From JBDTOX01 sp039933015 (lineage in GTDB: Bacteria > Pseudomonadota > Gammaproteobacteria > Burkholderiales > Methylophilaceae): 18,786 nucleotides of DNA. Positions 1-5,430 of the stretch are shown here, piece by piece. The notes beneath the pieces are model-generated. The model saw only the letters and a program-made list of their open reading frames with translations, was not told the DNA's origin and ran no database searches. Position numbers and translations under genes: made by a program. How positions within the stretch are numbered: the stretch's first letter is position 1; each line of letters begins with the position of its first letter. The stretch spans positions 1-18,786 of the forward strand of contig JBDTOX010000013.1 in NCBI GenBank assembly GCA_039933015.1. Reading direction: 5' to 3'.

Positions 1-2
1 GG

Positions 3-134
3 AAAATGGCTTATGCTGCTGCGCAGGATTTCTGGCTGTCGGCCAGTCTGGATGATCGAATCAGCGAGTCGTTCCGCGATATCTGTAGAGCGAATCAGGC
101 GCAACTGGCTCAGCTGCGCCCGCTAGTGATATGA
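3..134 (+). CDS. C-terminal end of an unrecognised protein (5' truncated by window)
   Basis: An open frame enters from the left edge and stops at TGA 132-134. It reads as about 43 residues, including QDFWLSASLDD and ending QLAQLRPLVI. Third codon positions are GC-rich, as expected for coding sequence here, and the frame beats the alternatives: frame 2 stops early and all three minus frames contain stops. Frame 1 is also open, until a TAG at about 124-126, so the frame choice is not certain. I do not recognise the family. It does not resemble the C-terminus of TrpE, which would be the expected neighbour of trpG. A strong terminator about 110 bp downstream is consistent with a gene ending here. 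Confidence 0.35.
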   Translation, partial: KMAYAAAQDFWLSASLDDRISESFRDICRANQAQLAQLRPLVI

Positions 135-244
135 GCTAATGGAGTCGGTGACCCTCATTTGTACCAGCCACGCGGCATAGCAGGGGCAGAGGCCGCGAGC
201 ACGGGATTTGAGCTTACGGCTAAGGTGGCGATAGCTAAGGCTAT

Positions 245-288
245 GGCAAGGCCATCTCAGCGCCGGAAGATGGCCTTGCCGCTTTTTT
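245..288 (+). terminator. Strong rho-independent terminator
   Basis: A perfect 13-bp inverted repeat (245-257 pairs with 268-280, arm GGCAAGGCCATCT) encloses a 10-nt loop and is followed by GC and six T residues (283-288). There is no T-run on the other side, so it acts on plus-strand transcripts, presumably ending the gene at the left edge. The T-run is shared with the end of the IS3-type relic, whose lysine codons read as A-tracts on the opposite strand. Confidence 0.8.
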
Positions 289-505
289 GCGAATGCCACC
301 TTAGAGTGTCAGCACTCATCTGCAATTCGGCGTATATCTTCTTTAGGCACCGGTTCTCTTTCTCCAGTTCTTTCATACGAGAAATCATCGAGGCTCCATG
401 CCACCGTATTTTGAACGCCACTTGTAAATCGCGGTCGTGAAAAATCCTGCTTTACCTAAGCGAGCGATTCGCTGGCGATTCTTGACCTTGTACGCAATTC
501 AGCAA
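281..505 (-). pseudogene. Decayed IS3-family OrfA transposase remnant
   Basis: Read on the minus strand, this region gives recognisable pieces of an IS3-type OrfA (helix-turn-helix plus leucine zipper) split by frameshifts. Segment one (about 505 down to 394) reads RLGKAGFFTTAIYKWRSKYGGME, quoted here as IYKWRSKYGGME, the conserved end of the DNA-binding domain. A missing base near 392-394 shifts the frame. Segment two (about 392 down to 305) reads MKELEKENRCLKKIYAEL, the heptad-rich zipper. A second missing base near 300 is needed to continue to VAFAKKR. A stop codon also precedes segment one, at about 505 in the same frame. No OrfB (DDE domain) follows and I could not find terminal inverted repeats, so this is an inactive fragment. 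The family assignment rests on remembered OrfA motifs, not a search. Confidence 0.7.
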
Positions 506-516
506 CGCGGGATAAT
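488..516 (+). promoter_or_regulatory. Candidate sigma70 promoter for trpGDC-hemB
   Basis: TTGTAC (488-493) and GATAAT (511-516) are separated by exactly 17 bp and resemble -35 and -10 boxes. This predicts a transcript start near 523 and a leader of about 100 nt before trpG. The leader has no run of tryptophan codons and no clear attenuator hairpin. The -35 box lies inside or at the edge of the IS3-type relic. No experimental evidence is available. Confidence 0.45.
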
Positions 517-621
517 GCTGTCTACCCGAGACGGTGTAAAAACGACCAGCAAATTTTTAACCGCATAATAAAATAGACTGATGGCGTTACCTTCCATTCA
601 ATTCAATATGTCAGGCTTAAT

Positions 622-1191
622 ATGCTGTTGATGATCGACAATTACGATTCTTTTACCTACAACCTGGTGCAATATCTCGGTGAGTTGGGGCAGGATGTGC
701 GCGTTTATCGCAATGATGAGATTGATCTGGCTCAAGTCGCAGAGCTCAAGCCACGGCACATTGTCATTTCCCCCGGCCCTTGCACACCGAATGAAGCGGG
801 CATCTCGGTGCCGCTGATACATGAGTTTGCTGGCAAGATTCCTATTCTCGGCGTCTGTCTTGGCCACCAGAGCATAGGCCAGGCTTTTGGCGGCAATATC
901 ATCCATGCCAAACAGCTCATGCATGGCAAGACTTCACTGATCCATCATAACAATGCCGGCGTATTTAAAAGTTTGCCCAACCCGTATACCGCCACACGCT
1001 ATCACTCGCTGGTGATTGAGCGTGAAACCATTCCGGATTGCCTGGAAATCACTGCCTGGACGGAAGATGGCGAGATTATGGGGGTGCGCCATAAAACCCT
1101 GCCGATCGAAGGTGTGCAATTCCACCCGGAGTCCATCCTCACGCAATATGGGCATGAGTTATTGGATAACTTTTTGAAGGCCTACGCATGA
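622..1191 (+). CDS. trpG: Anthranilate synthase glutamine amidotransferase component
   Basis: This class I glutamine amidotransferase hydrolyses glutamine and passes ammonia to TrpE for anthranilate synthesis, the first step of the tryptophan branch. In many bacteria the same subunit also serves PabB for p-aminobenzoate. The 189-residue length is normal. The N-terminus has MLLMIDNYDSFTYNL. The nucleophile elbow GVCLGHQ gives Cys79, and FHPES supplies His168 and Glu170, completing the catalytic triad. The start at 622 has AGG at 613-615, six bases upstream. The stop overlaps the trpD start by 4 bp (ATGA), suggesting translational coupling. trpE is not adjacent, as it would be in a classical trpEGDC arrangement. 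Confidence 0.96.
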   Translation: MLLMIDNYDSFTYNLVQYLGELGQDVRVYRNDEIDLAQVAELKPRHIVISPGPCTPNEAGISVPLIHEFAGKIPILGVCLGHQSIGQAFGGNIIHAKQLMHGKTSLIHHNNAGVFKSLPNPYTATRYHSLVIERETIPDCLEITAWTEDGEIMGVRHKTLPIEGVQFHPESILTQYGHELLDNFLKAYA

Positions 1192-2216
1192 CCATGACAG
1201 CAAAAGCTGCGCTGCAGAAGCTGATTGATCATGTCGATTTAACGCATGGCGAAATGTTGGACGTGATGGGCCAGATCATGCGCGGGGAATTTACCCCCGC
1301 GCAAACTGCGGGCCTCCTGATGGGGCTACGGGTAAAAGGCGAAACGGTAGATGAAATTGCCGCTGCAGCACAAGTCATGCGGGAGCTGGCGGCAAAAGTG
1401 CATGTCGCGGATGACGCTTACCTGATAGATACCTGTGGTACTGGCGGAGCCATTAATAAGGCGTTCAATGTGTCTACCTCGTCGGCCTTCGTCGCGGCGG
1501 GGGCAGGGGCCAGGATCGCCAAGCATGGTAATCGTGCGGCTTCCTCCAAAACCGGTAGTGCGGATGTGTTGGAAGCGCTTGGGGTAAACATCAATCTGAT
1601 GCCGGACCAGGTCGCTCAGTGCGTGAATGATATAGGCATAGGTTTCATGTTTGCGCCCAACCATCACAGCGCGATGAAGCATGCTGCGCCCATACGCCGT
1701 GAGCTCGGCGTACGTACGTTATTTAATCTGCTGGGTCCTTTGACTAACCCCGCTGGCGCCAAGCGGCAGGTGATGGGCGTATTTCATAAAGATCTGGTCA
1801 GCTTGCTGGCGCATACTTTGCAGCGCTTGGGCAGCGTGCATGTCATGGTGGTGCATAGTGCCGATGGCATGGATGAAATTTCCTTTTCCGGGGACACCTA
1901 TGTCGCAGAATTAAAGGATGGCGCTGTGACTGAATACACCATTAATCCTCAACAATTCGGCATGCCATTGCATAGCGTGGATAGCATACATGTGGAAAAT
2001 GCCGAGGAATCCAGGCGGGAAATCACTGCCGTGCTGAATGGCGAAAAAGGGCCGGCGCGCGATATTGTGTTGCTGAATGCGGGTGCGGCGATTTATGTGG
2101 CTGGCCTGGTTGCCAATATGCAAGATGGTATACGACTGGCGGCCGAGGTCATTGATAGCGGCGCCGCCAAAAACAAATTGCAACAATTGACTGCCCTGTC
2201 GCAGCAAATGGCTTAG
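1188..2216 (+). CDS. trpD: Anthranilate phosphoribosyltransferase
   Basis: It transfers the phosphoribosyl group of PRPP to anthranilate, the second step of the tryptophan branch, in the cytoplasm. At 342 residues it is full length for the family. The glycine-rich PRPP loop DTCGTGGAINKAFNVST is followed by AKHGNRAASSKTGSADVLEALG, and the anthranilate-site region includes HHSAMKHAAPIRRELGVRT and FNLLGPLTNPA. The N-terminal helical domain begins around LIDHVDLTHGEMLDVMGQIM. The ATG at 1188 overlaps the trpG stop; a second ATG at 1194 is also possible. It lies between trpG and trpC in one transcription unit. Confidence 0.97.
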   Translation: MTMTAKAALQKLIDHVDLTHGEMLDVMGQIMRGEFTPAQTAGLLMGLRVKGETVDEIAAAAQVMRELAAKVHVADDAYLIDTCGTGGAINKAFNVSTSSAFVAAGAGARIAKHGNRAASSKTGSADVLEALGVNINLMPDQVAQCVNDIGIGFMFAPNHHSAMKHAAPIRRELGVRTLFNLLGPLTNPAGAKRQVMGVFHKDLVSLLAHTLQRLGSVHVMVVHSADGMDEISFSGDTYVAELKDGAVTEYTINPQQFGMPLHSVDSIHVENAEESRREITAVLNGEKGPARDIVLLNAGAAIYVAGLVANMQDGIRLAAEVIDSGAAKNKLQQLTALSQQMA

Positions 2217-2222
2217 ATCATC

Positions 2223-3011
2223 ATGTCCGATATCCTCAATAAAATTCTTGATACCAAACAGGCGGAAGTGAAGACCGCCATGGCACAGAGGCCGCTGGCC
2301 ATGCTGCGCGCCGAGGCTGACGCGGCACCGCCAGCGCGGGATTTTGTCGGTGCCATTCGCGCAAAAATCAGCGCTGGCCGACCCGCGGTGATTGCGGAAG
2401 TGAAAAAAGCCAGCCCGTCTAAAGGCGTGATACGCGAGGATTTTCGTCCAGCGGAAATTGCGGCAAGTTATGAAACAGGCGGTGCGGCTTGTTTGTCAGT
2501 ATTGACCGATGTGCAATACTTTCAAGGCAGCCCGGAGTATCTGAAGCAGGCGCGTGCGGCTTGCACCCTGCCTGTGCTGCGCAAGGATTTCATGATAGAG
2601 GCCTATCAGGTCTATGAAGCGCGTGCGATGGGTGCGGATTGTATTCTGCTGATAGTCGCAGCGCTTGATCTGCCACGCATGCGCAACCTTGAGACCATCG
2701 CGCACGACCTTGGCATGGCGGTGCTGGTGGAGGTGCATGATGGCGCGGAACTGGACTTGGCGCTGCAACTTGCAACCCCGCTTATCGGCATTAACAATCG
2801 CAACCTGCGCACTTTTGAGGTCACGCTGGATACCACTTTGGGGCTATTGCAGCACATGCCACAAGACCGCATTGTGGTCACGGAATCGGGCATATTTACT
2901 TCTGACGATGTTGCGCTGATGCGGCAAAACCACGTCCATACTTTTCTGGTCGGCGAAGCATTCATGCGTGCCTCCGATCCGGGCGCAGAATTATCCCGTG
3001 TTTTTGCATAA
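2223..3011 (+). CDS. trpC: Indole-3-glycerol phosphate synthase
   Basis: It converts carboxyphenylamino-deoxyribulose phosphate into indole-3-glycerol phosphate, the ring-closing step before tryptophan synthase. At 262 residues it is a stand-alone TrpC, not fused to TrpF. TIM-barrel landmarks appear in order: AEVKKASPSKGVIREDF (phosphate site and catalytic lysine), LPVLRKDFMIEAYQVYEAR (second catalytic lysine), VLVEVHDGAEL, IGINNRNLRTFEV and VTESGIF. The start lies 6 bp after the trpD stop, without a strong ribosome binding site, so coupled translation with trpD is likely. hemB follows 10 bp after the stop. Confidence 0.97.
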   Translation: MSDILNKILDTKQAEVKTAMAQRPLAMLRAEADAAPPARDFVGAIRAKISAGRPAVIAEVKKASPSKGVIREDFRPAEIAASYETGGAACLSVLTDVQYFQGSPEYLKQARAACTLPVLRKDFMIEAYQVYEARAMGADCILLIVAALDLPRMRNLETIAHDLGMAVLVEVHDGAELDLALQLATPLIGINNRNLRTFEVTLDTTLGLLQHMPQDRIVVTESGIFTSDDVALMRQNHVHTFLVGEAFMRASDPGAELSRVFA

Positions 3012-3021
3012 AGGAAGCTTC

Positions 3022-4041
3022 ATGACCACCGCTTTCGGTAAATTTCCTGGTACACGTCCGCGTCGCATGCGTCGCGATGAATTTTCACGCCGTTTGATGC
3101 GGGAACATGTGCTGACCAGCAACGACCTGATTTACCCGGTCTTTGTCCTCGAGGGTGAAAATAAAACAGAAGCCGTGGCCTCCATGCCCGGCGTGCAGCG
3201 GCAGAGTATAGATGTGCTGCTGAAAACAGCGCAGGAATGTGTGACGCTGGGCATCCCAGCACTCGCATTGTTCCCCGTGGTAGAGCAACCCTGCAAAAGT
3301 CTGGATGCGCAAGAAGCCTACAACCCGGAAGGCCTGGTCCCGCGCACAATCAAGGCGCTCAAAAGTCATTTTCCCGAGCTGGGTGTGATCACCGATGTAG
3401 CACTTGATCCGTATACAACCCATGGCCAGGATGGCTTGATTGACGGCGCAGGCTACGTGCTTAACGATGAAACCGTTGCCGTACTGATCAGGCAGGCTTT
3501 ATGTCATGCTGCTGCCGGGGCTGACGTAGTGGCGCCGTCAGATATGATGGATGGCCGCATCGGTGCGATCCGCAATGCACTTGAAGCTGCGGGTCACATC
3601 CATACACGCATCCTGGCCTATTCAGCCAAGTATGCCTCGGCTTTTTACGGGCCATTCAGAGATGCAGTGGGTTCGTCTGCCAGCCTCGGCAAAGGCAATA
3701 AATATACTTATCAGATGGACCCTGCCAATGCTGACGAAGCCTTGAAAGAGGTGGCGCTGGACTTGCAGGAAGGCGCCGACATGGTGATGGTGAAACCCGG
3801 CCTGCCTTATCTGGATATAGTGCGCCGCGTTAAAGCAGAGTTTGGCGTGCCGACCTATGCGTATCAGGTAAGCGGTGAATATGCCATGCTCAAGGCGGCG
3901 GCGCAAAACGGCTGGCTGGATGAACGGGCATGTGTAATGGAATCGTTACTGGCCTTTAAACGGGCAGGTGCCGATGGCATTCTGACTTATTACGCCATGG
4001 ATGCTGCACGCTGGCTGACGGGTTCAGCCAGCCAGCGTTAG
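3022..4041 (+). CDS. hemB: Delta-aminolevulinic acid dehydratase (porphobilinogen synthase)
   Basis: It condenses two 5-aminolevulinate molecules into porphobilinogen for haem and related tetrapyrroles. The start ATG at 3022 follows AAAGGAAG (3010-3017) at good spacing and gives 339 residues; an in-frame GTG at 2968 would overlap trpC and add unrelated sequence. The Schiff-base lysines are Lys203 (AYSAKYASAFYGPFR) and Lys258 (MVMVKPGLPYLD). The metal-site region reads DVALDPYTTHGQDG, the aspartate/alanine form seen in magnesium-dependent enzymes such as that of Pseudomonas, not the three-cysteine zinc form. It sits last in the trp-containing unit and its stop directly abuts the convergent ycgR stop. 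Confidence 0.97.
   Translation: MTTAFGKFPGTRPRRMRRDEFSRRLMREHVLTSNDLIYPVFVLEGENKTEAVASMPGVQRQSIDVLLKTAQECVTLGIPALALFPVVEQPCKSLDAQEAYNPEGLVPRTIKALKSHFPELGVITDVALDPYTTHGQDGLIDGAGYVLNDETVAVLIRQALCHAAAGADVVAPSDMMDGRIGAIRNALEAAGHIHTRILAYSAKYASAFYGPFRDAVGSSASLGKGNKYTYQMDPANADEALKEVALDLQEGADMVMVKPGLPYLDIVRRVKAEFGVPTYAYQVSGEYAMLKAAAQNGWLDERACVMESLLAFKRAGADGILTYYAMDAARWLTGSASQR
4010..4032. repeat. Inverted repeat (hairpin) over the hemB 3' end
   Basis: GCTGGCTGA (4010-4018) is followed after 5 nt by its perfect reverse complement TCAGCCAGC (4024-4032). It ends 9 bp before the end of hemB. Neither side has a T-run, so it is not a textbook rho-independent terminator, though it lies where two convergent genes meet with no spacer and could slow polymerase or protect both 3' ends. 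Confidence 0.5.
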
Positions 4042-4788
4042 TCAGGTGATACGTTCACGTTCCAGCTTATTGATATAGCGCTGGATCATGGACTGTATAT
4101 TCGGCCGTACATGCATGAATTCACAGCCGGTATGTAAGCATTTGTTGCCATTTATCAAAGTAATTTCGTAAGTATCCCGCACTGCAAGGGTGACATTAAT
4201 AAGCCCAATTTCCGGCAGCTTGATGGTGCAGCCTGGATATATCGCACCTTGTTCCAAGACGGAGATATCCGCTGGCGGTAAGGTCAGGCCAATGCCGCCA
4301 GCACTGATGTCAGCCAAAGTGACCTCCTTAACCGTACCGTTAGGCAGGGGAATGTTGCATATGATCGGATTGACCACTGGTGTAGTCAGGCGAAAATACT
4401 CCCTGCGCTGGAAACGCAATAATTCCAGCGGTAAAGGTGCAGAAAAAGCATGCGCATCCTCAAAATGGCATAGCGAGATGCTGGGGCTGGAGAACTGTAT
4501 TTTTACCAGATTCACCGCTGTAACAAAGGTGATTTTTTCAGCCTGGAGAATTCTCTGATTAACTTCTGTATCGCGGCCATAGTCCAGGATGATCTGGTTA
4601 TTGTCCGCGCCCATATCCAACAGGGCGGTCAGTAGCATTGCATTGCCATCGTTAAAATAGGCAGCCACCAGGTTCCGCTGTCTGATTAAATCGCGCAGCA
4701 CCCCAATAATCTCCAGTCGGCTGGAAACCAGGTAACGTGCTTGATCTTCAGCATCAGCTGGATGGTATACCTCAAGCTTTTCATGCAT
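4042..4788 (-). CDS. ycgR: YcgR-like flagellar brake protein with PilZ domain
   Basis: The predicted 248-residue protein has a YcgR-type N-terminal domain (about residues 10-115) followed by a PilZ domain (about 125-240). In enterobacteria YcgR binds cyclic di-GMP and slows the flagellar motor; by analogy this would link the second messenger to motility or surface behaviour. The c-di-GMP signature is complete: Arg129-x-x-x-Arg133 in RREYFRL, then Asp160-x-Ser162-x-x-Gly165 in ADISAGGIGL. I chose ATG 4788 over an in-frame TTG at 4821 because AGGA lies about 12 nt upstream and the overlap with the upstream gene shrinks to 8 bp (ATGCATGA). No other flagellar gene is in the window. Confidence 0.88.
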   Translation of the reverse strand: MHEKLEVYHPADAEDQARYLVSSRLEIIGVLRDLIRQRNLVAAYFNDGNAMLLTALLDMGADNNQIILDYGRDTEVNQRILQAEKITFVTAVNLVKIQFSSPSISLCHFEDAHAFSAPLPLELLRFQRREYFRLTTPVVNPIICNIPLPNGTVKEVTLADISAGGIGLTLPPADISVLEQGAIYPGCTIKLPEIGLINVTLAVRDTYEITLINGNKCLHTGCEFMHVRPNIQSMIQRYINKLERERIT

Positions 4789-5404
4789 CGCGGGGGTTTT
4801 CCTGATCGAGCATAGCAACAAAATCTTGTATGGTCATTTTTGACTGTATGCCGTTATGAGCTGTGTGTTTGGTGGCCACACGCAAATCGTTGGTTTCAAA
4901 TACACTTAACTTGAATTGGCCATGAGGGCCTTCCAGATAAATAACCGGTATCTTCTTACGGCCACTGCCAAGCCGGGAATCCCTGTCTTCTACTTGATAT
5001 GGCACATGCAGGTTAAGAAGGTGAAGCTCGACATCCTTCAGGCTATCAACAAATAAGTGAATGTCGGTAACTGCATAACGCCCAGCGGTGCCATCCAGAA
5101 CTGCGCCGGTGAGATGCGGGTTAAAATCTTTCAGCATCTGCATGGTAGTGAGCGCGTCAGTTCGCAGCTGGCGTATATTTTCCGGCTGCACTTCACTACG
5201 ATAAATCTCGTGATAGAGCTTAATCTCTTCTTCTATTTCGGCATTGGTTGGCAAGCAATTCGCATCTGGCGCCCCCAATTGCCGACCAGCCTTGCGCTTG
5301 GCATATGCGTAGTCGGAAATGCCCTCTTCAGCCATCATGCGTGCGGCCTGTTGAGCGATTAGCTGGCGTAATTGATGTTGTCGGCCACTGGGATCTTTTG
5401 CCAT
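4781..5404 (-). CDS. Conserved proteobacterial protein, nucleotidyltransferase-like
   Basis: This 207-residue soluble protein has no signal peptide or membrane segment. It resembles a family of uncharacterised proteobacterial proteins often labelled nucleotidyltransferase. The N-terminal helical part (about 8-95) includes QQAARMMAEEGISDYAYAKRKA. The putative nucleotidyltransferase core follows: GTAGRYAVTDIHLFVDS (from Gly105) looks like the Gly-Ser/Thr loop plus acidic strand, but the second acid of the D-h-D pattern is His116. The C-terminal strands (YLEGPHGQFKLSVFETNDLR) fit the same fold. Start: ATG 5404 is preferred over an in-frame TTG at 5417-5419. It lies 26 bp downstream of mrcA and overlaps ycgR. 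I cannot assign a substrate or role. Confidence 0.72.
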   Translation of the reverse strand: MAKDPSGRQHQLRQLIAQQAARMMAEEGISDYAYAKRKAGRQLGAPDANCLPTNAEIEEEIKLYHEIYRSEVQPENIRQLRTDALTTMQMLKDFNPHLTGAVLDGTAGRYAVTDIHLFVDSLKDVELHLLNLHVPYQVEDRDSRLGSGRKKIPVIYLEGPHGQFKLSVFETNDLRVATKHTAHNGIQSKMTIQDFVAMLDQENPRDA

Positions 5405-5430
5405 GTTGCTGCAGTGCAAGCCTCAAAAAT

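Noticed and set aside
159..440. A 93-codon forward reading frame in the gap before trpG
   Set aside because: It runs through the terminator hairpin and is antisense to the IS3-type relic. Its translation has low-quality composition and no family resemblance.
523..621. Possible trp attenuator or leader peptide before trpG
   Set aside because: The leader has no tandem tryptophan codons and no clear pair of competing hairpins or T-run.
2968..3021. Upstream GTG start for hemB overlapping trpC
   Set aside because: The extra residues do not resemble HemB N-termini, and the ATG at 3022 has a good ribosome binding site.
4789..4821. TTG start for ycgR giving 11 extra residues
   Set aside because: It would overlap the upstream gene by 41 bp, whereas ATG 4788 has AGGA at workable spacing and a short coupled overlap.
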